The notes: a model not told the origin generated them from the letters alone. Positions 22,299-32,765 are shown, numbered from the stretch's first letter. The stretch is 64,000 bases of DNA from Sparassis latifolia (GCA_018466975.1 CM031554.1:930001-994000), one strand, 5' to 3'. Program-made: numbers and translations.

Positions 22299-22535
22299 AG
22301 AAGACTTGCAGTTGGAGCGAGCAGTCCTAAAGGGATGCGAGCGACAAGCAAAACGAAGTTTGCGAAGCTGATTAACACCCAGTTCAATTTTTTCATTTTC
22401 CGCCTCTGATTTACCCAGAATCATGCGATGACATGACACGATGAACAACAATACATGGAATTTCTCCATTCCATTTCCCTACCGACTTTCTTGACGACTT
22501 CAATCCAGGGAATTGAAGACCTGAATGGGAGCTGA

Positions 22536-23373
22536 TGTTACAAAGCTCCTCTCTGAGGAACGCGCGGACGACTTCCGCCTCTACCTTTACCGATCACGTG
22601 ACGATGATGTCACAGAACCCAGACTGACCATGTGACAATGACATCACCGACCACATGACCATGATGTCATCATGGTCATCGTGCTTATCTATCCAGAACC
22701 CTTATCTTAGGGCTGTACCGGATCTACAAGATCATCTGACGATATGCGCCTTGTGCTCAAGGCATGTTTACCTCATGTACAAGATCCAGACCTAGGACGC
22801 ACTTCCTATCACACACACGACAAAGGCATGTTTGCCTCACCTTTGCCTTACCTTTATGATACAGATACCGAACCTTATGGGCATGACCCTAGACCCTGAT
22901 ACATGCGCTAGACGCACGACGACCTCGCTGCTGCCTTGTCTTTGCAGCACGACCTATTCCCCATATGGACAGATTATCTCTCACGCAGAGTCATGACTGA
23001 CTCAGCATTCTCACGACCGTGGGACAGGTATACGAACCCTGTGCCCTTGTATTGATACCGATGGACCAATCGTAGTTCTAGTATTACAGGTAGACAGACG
23101 CCTGTACTTGTATATAAGACCGACAGGACAAGCTGGAGTCCCCATCTTGTCCTGGTTACACATCAACCAGTTTTACCATCTACATCTGTGCGACGACCGA
23201 CCTTGGTCCGCAGACAGCGCCAAGCCGCTCATAAGACTGCTCCACTGGGCCGACCTCTGGTCATCGCTATGACTGGAGGTCGGACCCCTCACGATTGACT
23301 TGAGCCTTTGCGAAGGCCTAGTCACTGACGACGATGAACCGGATGTACGGTGGCGCGACTGGCCCCCGTAACA
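22536..23373. repeat. 3' long terminal repeat
   Basis: 838 bp, TGTTAC to GTAACA, nearly identical to the 5' LTR, with its TATATAAG at 23111-23118. It is directly followed by the target duplication ACCCC at 23374-23378. Confidence 0.95.
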
Positions 23374-24130
23374 ACCCCAGTAATGCAATTGCGATTGCAT
23401 CTCTGTCACCGTTCCTTCAAATCGGGCCCGTTTTCCTGCGAACCTCTTTGGACCAAATATACAACATATAAGCTACCTTCTGTGTGACTGCCAATTTTTT
23501 TCCTGATGTTGTGCGACTCCAAGACCGAACACAGTGAAGAGACTCATTTGCACGCAAGAGCACCGAATCGGTCACAGATCGTCACGCTTGCCGACGTGCC
23601 GTTCACTTGTTCTCCCTCTAGTCGGAGTTTTAAATGGCACATTTCACTGTCACGCCTGAGTCCTCCAAACTTGCAATTCAGAGACTTCGCACTCTTCCCC
23701 TCCGAGTTTGACTCCCAAGTTGCACAGCCAAGGTATTTGGGACTGTGCACATCTATTACATATTTCTTTGTGATTTTTAGTGCAGCAAAATGCGGCAAAA
23801 CGGCGAAATTGCATAACTAGACCAGATTGCAATACTGGGGTAACGATAGTAATGGCACATCCAGGTCATCGATAGTATCTTTCAAATAACATTCATGTAC
23901 TCCTGCCAACTTATTGGAAATTGCATCCAGTGTAAGAGGCACAATTGCCTTAAATTTCCTTGATGAAGGCTGATCAAGATGCGAAAGTGAGGTAAGAAAA
24001 TGGTGACAAATCCTGATGAACCAGCGGCCGGCAACGCGGCCGGAATCCCGGCATTGCTTCGGCATCCTCGTCGAGTGAATTGGCGTGCCGCGGCTACAGT
24101 TGCGGACAAACCCAGTCAAAATTGACATGA
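23374..24130 (-). repeat. Minus-oriented copy of the inverted duplication, plus spacer
   Basis: 23379-23816 is the spacer between the copies, with two unrecognised overlapping frames. From about 23835 to 24000 the minus strand repeats the sequence found at 17860-18380, without the MITE and without the LTR element. The minus-strand frame 24128-23817 (KFKAIVPLTLDAISNKL, CYLKDTIDDLDVPLLSL) is probably the less damaged copy of the coding segment. I do not recognise the family. A GC-rich dyad (cggccggc / gcggccgg) lies near 24025-24042. Confidence 0.6.
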
Positions 24131-26083
24131 GGCGCTTAGAGCGACACCGAGAGAAATCGAGACTATCGGTGCGCCTCGACAGCGCTCGATATTTTGACCG
24201 TCCTCTCGATTTAAATCAAGACAGACTGAGCGCAAACGAGCGTCACCGAGAGCTTCTGCCCGTCTCGATAGTACTCGACGGCATGCTCATCCCAATTGAG
24301 CCGCGTCGAGGCATACCGAGTTCCATCGAGAGCATATTATAGCTACTGAATAAAAATATATTGCCGCGACATTTGCTGCAGCTACGGTACTACCGATACT
24401 ACTGATACTCCTGCCATCCAACTGTCTGCAGCCAGACACCACTGCACACCTGAGATGTCAGGTAACTTCACATCACTGAAAAATCTTGCAGGAGAGATAT
24501 GTTGAAGTCACAGTACTTTACAGAGGAGGCCCGGAGTGAGATGCACAAACAGGAGCCTCATTACACTGGAAGTCGGCATCAATAAATAGAGGAATCATGT
24601 TTATCTGGGCACGCACCATAAATTAGAATATCGCGGCGTCGTCCTGGAGATGTACCTCCCCCCGCGTTGCTTGTTCTGGTTCGAGAAATGTCAGTGTGGA
24701 GTATTGAATAGGGACGACATGCTCACCATGTTTGGAGTCCTCTCTTGTCAGCCTCAAGACACATGAGCACCTGTCTCACAAGAGAGTGAATAGACAGTTG
24801 GTAGATAGAAATGGGGTAACTCACGTCACTGACCTTTCTCCGACGCATCCTGTGCAGGCCGACCACTCGGAATTCTGACGCAGGTAGCAGCAGCGCGAGA
24901 TAACCTGTAAAGTCATCCTGCAAGGAACCAAATGAAAGAAAGAGATAATAGCAGGAAGGAAACCGGAAATTGACGGGAGGTAGGGAGAGGTGACTTGAAA
25001 GAGAGAAGAGTGACGACGCCACGTAGCGCTGCCTTCGACCTGGATATATGGATTATGTAAGGCAATGCGAAGTTGATCAGCTTGCAGAGGGCGTGCCAAG
25101 GGCATGCAAACCCAGTGGCATACTTAGCAACATCCGGTCTTGCAATCTGCAAGGTTGTGACAGGAATTGATGCAGGTCGTCGGACTCGTCATGTGCAGCG
25201 AGAAATTCTCGATATCACTCGATTTCTCTGCTTTGCCAAGAGAGACACTCGCTTCAGACTCGATCTGTCTTCGAGCGCCTCGTGTCAATTTTCACTGGGA
25301 ATCAAACGCGGTAACTATTTTAGTCCAATTATGTAGAGTCCGGAGAGTGCCGGAAACTTTCGGAAACTGCACAAATGTGATGCTTATGACTCAGAGACTC
25401 GATTTGCACGAGCCGATTTCACTAATTCTTATTATTTCCTGTTTTGGACCCAAAATTTTGGCCAACCCCATAATTAATTAGATAAAAATACGAAAAAATA
25501 TGCAATCGACTCCTTTCAAGGAGTAGGGGATGATGCCACAAACAGATGAAAAATATACATGCAAAAATATGGCTATAGAAAATGCACAAAGTGTACCTAG
25601 AATATGGAATTTGTCATTTAAAGCTACTCTCAAACACTCTTAGATAGCATTCTGACCATTGCCAAACTAGCTATGATGAGCAGCTTCGTACCGGAGGCAG
25701 TTTCAGCTGAAATCTGCGCGAACATGTGAGAACACCTCAAATGTGTGGCGTGAGAACAAATGCGTAAGTAGCGGTAGGATCCCTTACGGAAGCCGGTTGG
25801 GTGAATTTTGGGTGGATTCACAACATTTGAATGAATCAGAGGTTGCGGGTGACCAGCAGGTGGCCAATAGTGCTCACTACGACCGCAAAGTGGCCTATAA
25901 GTGTCGAAAAAATCACCCAAAAATTTGGCCATCCAAAAACCTCATGGGAAAAATTATCTGAGTGCATTTTTGGGGGTTTTAGACCTCCCTGAGTCTGAAT
26001 CTGAAGTCCATTTGTCTCAGAAAAATCTGGTTCAGGCGCTATCAAATTTACCGTGTTTGATTGTCCGCAACTGTACGGCTAAA
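24131..26083. other. Gene-poor repeat-like stretch
   Basis: Two blocks rich in tcgag/ctcga-type words (about 24130-24340 and 25190-25280) suggest old repeats. AT-rich low-complexity tracts lie at 25480-25560 and 25900-25980. Minus-strand frames around 24723-25152 overlap one another without domain content. I see no gene. Confidence 0.45.
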
Positions 26084-26452
26084 AGGGCTGCTCAATTCTT
26101 CTGGTTCATTTCGAGCGGGTTCATTTGGCCTGAGCCTGAGACCATGCCGAGGGATGCCATGAGATCTGCCGATCTGGAGTGCTCCGGGTTGCTGGTCGCC
26201 TCTCAGAATTTAGGCCTTTTCTTACGGCTCTATTACATCTAAAGAAATGTGATTTCGAAGACTACTTCCTCATAATCTTCTCAGAATAAAGTTGAGACTT
26301 TCAAGCAAAATATTCTACTGTCTCTACCGCCCTCCACCGGCAAGCCGGAGCACTCCAGATCAGTAGATCTCGTGGCAGCCCTCGGCATGGTCTCGGATCT
26401 CTCGGCCTGCCTCGAGGCCAAATGAAATGAACCAGAAGAATTGAGCAGCCCT
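26084..26452. mobile_element. Inverted-repeat element, about 370 bp
   Basis: A perfect 27-base inverted repeat (26084-26110 and 26426-26452, agggctgctcaattcttctg on the left) extends inward as an imperfect repeat of about 115 bases per arm. Both arms share the ggagtgctccgg-type and catgccgaggg-type words. The central loop of roughly 130 bases has no coding content. This fits a foldback element or MITE. I could not confirm a target-site duplication. Confidence 0.7.
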
Positions 26453-26804
26453 AAAGGTGCGCGTTTGAAAGCAAACCTGTATCAGTCCGTCCCTCTCACC
26501 TCGCATAGGACTGATTTTGTAGTCTGGCTTTGGGAGACTAACCTGGACCGACTAATGGGCTTAAGAATAGTGATTCGTGTCTTCGTACATGTACTTCGAC
26601 CGGCTTGGAATTGGCTTGGAATCGTTGGCAAGCACTTCATGCACAGTTTGGGCAGTGAATATGCGATGTTCTGGACGTGCGACAGCGGCCGGAAGAAGCA
26701 CGTCTAGCCGAAGGGCCACGTCGACCCAAGAGGCGCCGCTAGACAATAAATAGGTGTATCCGATGAGATTTTGAAGACGTCTTACTTCTCTCCTCTAGCC
26801 CAAC
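26453..26804. other. Promoter region of the broken monooxygenase copy
   Basis: 352 bases between the inverted-repeat element and the first monooxygenase ATG. No gene seen. The last 20 bases (pyrimidine-rich, then cccaac before ATG) resemble those before the intact copy at 30923. Confidence 0.4.
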
Positions 26805-28598
26805 ATGAGCGACAACAAACTCCGTGTTGCTATAATGTGAGTCAGCAGAGCGCTAATGTCGGGACCCATATGCTAATCGAGATACGCGATCAGTGGCGCA
26901 GGCATCGGAGGGCTCGTCTTCGCGCTTTCGTTGCATAAGTCAAATGAAGACATAATTGTGGATATCTACGAGTCAAATACTAAGCTAACCGAACATGGTG
27001 CTGGCATAGGCATGTGGCCACGGCCTTGGACGATCTTGGACGATCTCGGGCTGGCAGAGGACCTGCAAGCTATATCCGTTTCTCAAGGCCGGTATCTCAT
27101 CTGACTATTCCTGAATCAGCGTTGCTGACTGAAAATTGGATGAAGCCGACTTTACATTCAGGAAGTGCGATCAGGCTGAGGGCATCGACTTTCCGAGTCC
27201 AATCGGCAAGTGTATGTACTGTATCCACCATCCCATTTGCGCCGCTGAATTGGTACGACCGCAGATGGTCCGGTGCAGACCTTTCATAGGGCAGAATTCC
27301 AAACCGTACTGAGCAAGCATCTGCCGCTGTCTTACAACGTCCACTTCTCCAAGAGGCTGGTCTCCTACACAGGGTCTGACTCAGGCGACATTGTCCTCTC
27401 ATTTCAGGACGGGTCCCTGGCGATTTGCGATGTCGTGGTGGGTTGTGACGGCGTTCGCTCAGCTGTTCGTGGCACCCTCTACCGCTCCTTAGCCGAGAAG
27501 GCTGAGCACAACGGAGATCACGTGAAGGCGGTAGAAGCGTTGTCTCACGTAGATGCGACGTACAGCGGAACTTCAGCTTATCGTAGCCTGATTCCGACCA
27601 ACCTCCTGGTACACAAGCATCCGGGACACGGAGCAGTCACGGGACCTCTCTGGGTCAGTTCATTTAATCAGTAGTCTGTGACGTACCCAACTGACATTAT
27701 GATCAAGTCTTTCGGAAAGGACAAGGTGGGGTCACTGGCAACCTGTCACCGCCGTATGTCCAGCAATGATAGCGGTTTGGTTTACAGCATGTCGTGGTCT
27801 TCCCCATCTCGCAAGGCACGATGATCAACGTCGTAGTATTCATCTCTGAAAGAGAATTGGAAGGCACTGTTTACAACGATCCTTGGGTCGTTCCGACAGC
27901 AACGGAGGAAATCATCCGAAAGTTCGCCTTCTGGAACTCCGAAGTACGGAGTCTACTTGAAGTGAGATTCCTTTGAACACAGTACGCACACGCAGTATGA
28001 AATTGACGATCGCGAAATTAGTGCTCGAAGAATGCATCGCTCTGGGCTATAAATACCGTCGTAGGTTTACCCACATTCGTTGGGGAGCGTGTCGCTCTGC
28101 TCGGAGATGCTGTGAGCGGTCATCTTACTCTTGCCACTTAGTGCTTCATTCGTTTATTCGCTCAACCAGGCCCATGCAATGACGCCTCATCAAGGATCTG
28201 GAGCTGGACAAGCGTTCGAAGTAAGTCTGCTCTCGGAGAATGTGGGCTTTGACGCAAGGCTGAGGAAATCGTAGGACGGATATATCCTTGCCTCACTCCT
28301 CGGACACCCCTGAGTCACGCGTGCAACGGTCCACCGCGCTCTTCAAGCTTATGATGCCATACGTCGTCCATTTGCGCAAGAGGTGCAGCGGCGCTCTCGA
28401 AGCACCGGAATGCTGTGCGATTTGAGCGGGCCAGAATTCGAAGGCCTGACCGAAGAACAGAGCACATCTGGAACCGCGGTATCTTCCGAGGAGCTTATCG
28501 ATATTTCGAAGGCGGTGGACCGCATGATGGATTGGATGAATGAGGGTTCAGTGATGGAAGACCGTAACCGAGCTCTGCAGCTGTTGGTGTGTACATAG
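26805..28598 (+). pseudogene. FAD-dependent monooxygenase (salicylate hydroxylase-like), broken tandem copy
   Basis: Same exon plan as the intact gene at 30923-32765: exon 1 26805-26836, then a Rossmann dinucleotide motif (IGAGIGG) across intron 1, HGAGIGMWPRPW, FHRAEFQTVLSKHLP, the DG motif VVVGCDGVRS, and GDA-AHAMTPHQGSGAGQ. Two lesions are visible against the intact copy. The end of exon 2 (near 27085) lacks 5 nt before the donor, changing the splice phase, although a downstream acceptor at 27160 could restore frame while losing four residues. An in-frame TGA at 28311-28313 replaces the Ser of GHPSV, cutting about 95 C-terminal codons that otherwise remain readable to 28598. One intron (27206-27264) has a GC donor. 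Non-functional, or at best a truncated enzyme. Confidence 0.85.
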
Positions 28599-30056
28599 TA
28601 TGACGCGCTCGAACATGTGAGCCGCAGCGCCGGCTTAATGCCCTCTGCTTCTTCGCGTGGCGTTTTCAGGCTGTGATTCAAATTTATTCGACCGCGTTCA
28701 TTTAGTGCAGCCGCGAGAATTGCTGACGGACTATTGTAAATGGCTTTGGCGCACCGCAAAGATGTCGGACATAGTGCGACTCGTCCAGCAAATTCAAGGT
28801 GTGACATTCACCACTCGCGAACGATCCGTCTTCACAGGTCATTGATTCATCAAGTCTGACTGAGTCCCATGTACCACCACGTGTCATGGGTTGGATGCGA
28901 ATCAGCTCAGCCATATATCGCCAAGCCCTAGATATGTCGGGACTGGCACTGTCTGCTTACACCTGTCCCAACCTCTGCACCTGCAGCACACAAGTTGTGA
29001 CGTTGTACGTTGTGGATGGTAACACTGTCTGTTCTTCGAGCTGCACCAAGGGAATGGACGTACGTGTCTAACGCTTACCGTCCTCCTGATCGGAGGCATA
29101 GCATGAAATGATTGGTATGGTTCTCATTCATTCTGTCAGAGCAAGCGAGATGGCGAGCAAGCAGCATCGCGTCTAACACGGCAGTCGTGGGCATGAAAAT
29201 GCGTATCGCACATAAATTACTCCGCTACCCACAAACTTCTCCGCGACCCCACAAACTTCTCCGCGACCCACAGACTCCTCCGTTACCCAGGTCCCACATG
29301 CTTCTCCGCTACTACACATATGAACCCGTATAAACAACGATCTGATCAGATGCGAGCTCCAGATTAGCCGCTGGTAATTTCGGCATCCCGATGCCCCCAA
29401 TACCCGTGGGAATTGGAGAGGTTCTAAACGCTAGAGCGGTGCACCCGTCTCGGAATTTGTCAAACCGCAGCGACGCGGCAGCTACGTCACTAATAATGAT
29501 TGTTGTTGATGGAGACGACGAAATTGGAGATTCAATAAGCCAGCCGTAACCACGAGCCCCGGGGAGGGTGCTGAGCGTGAAAATGAGTTTGCAGAGACGA
29601 TTCATGTTTGGTTCGGACTTCCGAATGCTTAGAAACGCAGTATATTGTTCCGACAACCTGGTAAGCTCTATCAGCCGACATGCCGCCTCGGTTAGAGGAT
29701 AGAAACGACTCTAGTAAATGCCCACCGAAAGGCATCGAATCATTCATACTTGTAAAACTGGTGTAAACCTTGAGATATATTCATACAGTACAGCACTAAG
29801 GATTATTCCTTCCGCGAATTCAGATCTCAGCGCGTGATCTAAATCTCGACGCGTTTGTGACCGATCGTGTCTGTAACATGTCACGCGCTCCTAAGATTTT
29901 CAGATTCGCCACTCAGAACTGTAGGACTCGAATAGAAGGCAGTCGGACAGTCTCGCTGGTTCTCGAGGGCCTGAGCGCTTCCGCTAGGAGTGGCCTCCGG
30001 TCGATTCGGGCTCGAAGTGGTCCCATGTCGAATGTAGCGGCAATTCGTCCGACGAG
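28599..30056. other. Intergenic, no confident gene
   Basis: Short frames only. A small direct repeat of ttctccgcgacccacaaac-like units lies at about 29217-29320. A minus-strand frame (29656-29312) starts hydrophobic but has no further support. The right edge is a possible minus-strand gene remnant. Confidence 0.4.
29217..29320. repeat. Short degenerate tandem repeat
   Basis: About five units of roughly 19-22 bases built on cttctccgc-acccacaaa, with the best copies at 29235-29275. It is non-coding as far as can be seen. Confidence 0.7.
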
Positions 30057-30470
30057 TCAGTCGTCGGTTCTTCCAAAGTTTGTAGTGATGATCCAGGGTG
30101 GACCCTCCCCATGATCAGCCGCAGATGGATTTACAAACAGTTACCTCTGATGGGGAAGTCGGCATGTCCACGAATGTCGCTGTACTATGTCTGTGAGCCT
30201 GCATCTGGTTCGTAACGTCCTGATTTACCTGCAGGTTTGGTGTGTAGATAATCTCCGACCAGTATCGGATCAACTCCAGGTCATATGGACCTCTGGTGTA
30301 AAGGTTGCTCCATGGCGAGTCAACTGTTGTCAGACCCTACCAGGCTTTCACACTATTTCTGCATGGACGTCAACGCGGGCGGTTCCGACTTAGTCTTCTA
30401 GGCTACGTTACCAAATGGGCACCACGATTCGCGGGAACACCACCAGAAGCTTCGGTAGGCAATCTCGACG
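30057..30470 (-). pseudogene. Possible 3' remnant of an unidentified gene
   Basis: Minus-strand segments look like spliced coding exons: a hydrophobic piece (LLVVFPRIVVPIW) near 30450-30410, then DSPWSNLYTRGPYDLELIRY with WSEIIYTPNLQ (30323-30229), then HRHSTATFVDMPTSPSE, then GPPWIITTNFGRTDD and a stop at 30057-30059. GT donors and AG acceptors are present between the last three. Upstream continuity is lost before the MITE at 30565. I cannot assign a family. A polytopic membrane protein is possible from the hydrophobic exon. Confidence 0.35.
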
Positions 30471-30564
30471 TACCACAGTATGTGCTATCTTGCAGCTCCA
30501 GGCGTTTGTAGAGACAAACGTGAGAGCATTCCCGCTGCGGTCTGGGATGTCTCCAGATGGCTTA

Positions 30565-30790
30565 CAGCTAAGTCGAAAACGATAGACGCATTTCGACGAA
30601 ACTTACTTCAGGTACGTTGCTTATGAATTATCTCGAAACAGCAAATTCGTGTGATCATGCGTGAAATTCAAAGGGGATAGGCCAATCAGCAGCTAGAATT
30701 TCCATCCAGAGCAGTCTATTTGATGCACTCCGAACAGAAGATGATGAAACGAGTTTCGTCGAAATGCATCCGTCGTTTTCGACTTAGCTG
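30565..30790. mobile_element. 226-bp TA-flanked MITE in the promoter of the intact monooxygenase
   Basis: Inverted ends of about 38 bases begin CAGCTAAGTCGAAAACGA and close with TCGTTTTCGACTTAGCTG, with few mismatches. They are bordered by TA at 30563-30564 and 30791-30792. A CAG start with TA duplication is typical of Tc1/mariner-derived MITEs. No coding capacity. It ends 132 bases before the ATG at 30923. Confidence 0.85.
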
Positions 30791-30922
30791 TAATTCATGG
30801 ACATCTTCGATATCATTTGATCGCCTATTGCCAGACCTCGTTGGTCCAAAAGAGTATCGCGAAATCCTATAAGAAGTGTCTCACCATTGATATGTACTAC
30901 CACGTTCTTTCTCTGTCCCAAC

Positions 30923-32765
30923 ATGGGCGATGCGAAACTTCGAGTTGCTATAATGTGAGTTGGCTGCCCTGCTGCCCTTGGATATTTTTTACGAATGCTA
31001 AGTTTAAACGCAAATAGCGGTGCAGGTATTGGGGGTCTGGTCCTTGCGCTTTCACTGCATAGATTCAGCAAGAACGTCAGCGTCGACATCTACGAGTATG
31101 CTGCCGAGCTCACTGAGCATGGCGCTGGCATAGCTGTGTGGGAACGACCATGGAAAATATTGGTTGACCTTGGACTCGAAAAGGACTTACAGACCATAGC
31201 AAATAGGGAAGGCCCTGCCGGTATGCGCTAACCTTCACCAGGCGGTGGACTTCGCTGAATGAACTGTAGCGCACTTGGGTTACAGGAAATCCGATCAACA
31301 GAATGGCGTCGATTTTCACAACCCTACTACACGCTGTACGTCTCCCGCTGCCGTGGAAGTGCAGTCTTTGTCACTTAAATTATTCTCTAGATGGCATGGC
31401 GAACTTTCACAGAGGAGAGTTTCAACAGGTGCTGAGCAAGCATCTCCCGCCCTCTTACACCATCCATTTTTCCAAGAAGCTCGTCTCTTACACTGAACCC
31501 GATTCAGGCGAAATCGTTCTCAATTTCCAAGACGGATCCCTTGCAACCTGCGACGTCATCGTGGGTTGTGACGGTGTTCGCTCAGTTGTCCGCGGGACTC
31601 TCTATCGCTCCTTTGCGGAGAAAGCTGAGCGCAATGGGGATAATGCAATGGCAGCAAAAGCGCTGTCTCACGTGAACGCGACTCACAGCGGGTTTTCGGC
31701 TTACCGTGGTCTCTTTCCGACAGAAAAGCTGCTGCGCAGGTTTCCCAATCACAAAGTAACCGCAGGCCCTCTTGTGGTCAGTTCCCTTAATATTTGAAAA
31801 CCACACCATACCTAGCTAACGTCGTGTCCCTTAGTGTTTTGGGAAGAACAGGGTTAGATCCTTCCCTGTACCGTGGATACTCCGCTGACTGCTTCGGTCA
31901 CCGTTCTGCAGAATTTTGTGGTTTATCCTGTCTCCCAAGGCCGAGCTATCAATGTTGTGGTGTTCTTCTCACAACCTGAACTTGAAGGCAAATTATACGA
32001 TGGTCCCTGGATGGTTCCCGCGGAGACGCAGGAGATGGTAGATAGATTCCACGCCTGGGAACCCGAGGCCAAGGGCGTGCTCGAAGTGAGTTTGTGAGAA
32101 TCGTAGAGCGAAATCCAGCCTTGTTGATGTTCAATATAGTGCATGGAGAACGTGTCCCTCTGGGCTGTCAATACCGTAGTGGGCTTGCCTACCTTCGTTG
32201 GCAGGCGGGTTGCTCTACTCGGGGACGCCGTGAGTGTGCATCTGTTCCTTATCTGTCCTACATGGCGCTGACATGTACACTAGGCGCATGCAATGACGCC
32301 TCATCATGGATCTGGAGCCGGACAGGCATTCGAGGTATGCCTTTGAGGTTTTAAAGCAATTCTTGTCTCACGGCACCATAGGATGCGTACATACTGGCTT
32401 CTGTCTTGGGACATCCTTCCGTCACTCTTGCAACTGTCGACCAGGCTCTGCATGTCTATGATGCGATACGTCGTCCTTTCGTACAGGACGTACAACGACG
32501 CTCTCACTATTCGGGAAAGCTCTATCAGCTGAGCGGCCCCGAGTGCCAGGCACTGTCCGAAGAAGACAGTGCCTCGGGTGCAGTTTCGGTCGAGAAACTT
32601 GCGGAGGTTGCGAACGCGATAGATGATACGATGAACTGGATGGGGATGGGCTCAGGCATGAGCGAACGTACCCGGGCCTTGAACATGTTGGAGTGCAGTA
32701 TGGCGCGCTCCGGCGAATCAGCGCCAGCTGCGGTAGCCTCCGTGTTTCCAATGCACAGGTTATGA
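30923..32765 (+). CDS. FAD-dependent monooxygenase (salicylate hydroxylase-like)
   Basis: Flavoprotein aromatic hydroxylase family (PF01494 type), using NAD(P)H and O2. The actual substrate is unknown. Nine exons: 30923-30954, 31018-31220, 31270-31335, 31391-31776, 31835-31852, 31912-32085, 32140-32229, 32284-32334, 32382-32765; 467 residues with all phases consistent. Motifs: IGAGIGG for FAD binding (built across intron 1), HGAGIAVWERPW, FHRGEFQQVLSKHLPP, the DG motif VIVGCDGVRS and the second FAD motif GDAAHAMTPHHGSGAGQ. Exon 5 is an 18-nt micro-exon encoding CFGKNR. No signal peptide. It is the intact partner of the broken copy 2.3 kb upstream and has a MITE in its promoter. No neighbouring core biosynthetic enzyme suggests a cluster. 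Confidence 0.93.

Larger units (their letters stand above)
20258..22533 (+). repeat. Five copies of the polypurine-tract-like TGAATGGGAGCT
   Basis: Exact copies lie at 20258-20269, 21323-21334, 21564-21575, 21879-21890 and 22522-22533. The last lies two bases before the 3' LTR, where the plus-strand primer of reverse transcription is normally found. The copy at 21879 shares TGAATGGGAGCTGAT with that junction. Copies two and three share atcgct after the motif. Confidence 0.85.
18381..23373. mobile_element. Non-autonomous LTR retrotransposon, 4,993 bp, no gag or pol
   Basis: LTRs at 18381-19219 and 22536-23373 begin TGTTAC and end GTAACA. The element is flanked by the 5-bp duplication ACCCC (18376-18380 and 23374-23378), so both borders are exact. 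The LTRs differ at only a few positions, all noted in their last 200 bases, which implies recent insertion. The 3,316-bp interior has no long frame on either strand and no RT, RNase H, integrase, protease or zinc-knuckle motif. It consists largely of short repeated modules. A purine-rich TGAATGGGAGCTGA abuts the 3' LTR as a plausible polypurine tract. No tRNA-like primer site follows the 5' LTR. It presumably depends on an autonomous partner elsewhere. The end motif and 5-bp duplication suit Ty3/Gypsy, but superfamily is inference. Confidence 0.93.

Noticed and set aside
18381..23373. A hidden gag-pol with frameshifts in the LTR element
   Set aside because: No D-D catalytic box, zinc knuckle or integrase-like segment appears in any of six frames. 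The interior is mostly short repeats with frequent stops.
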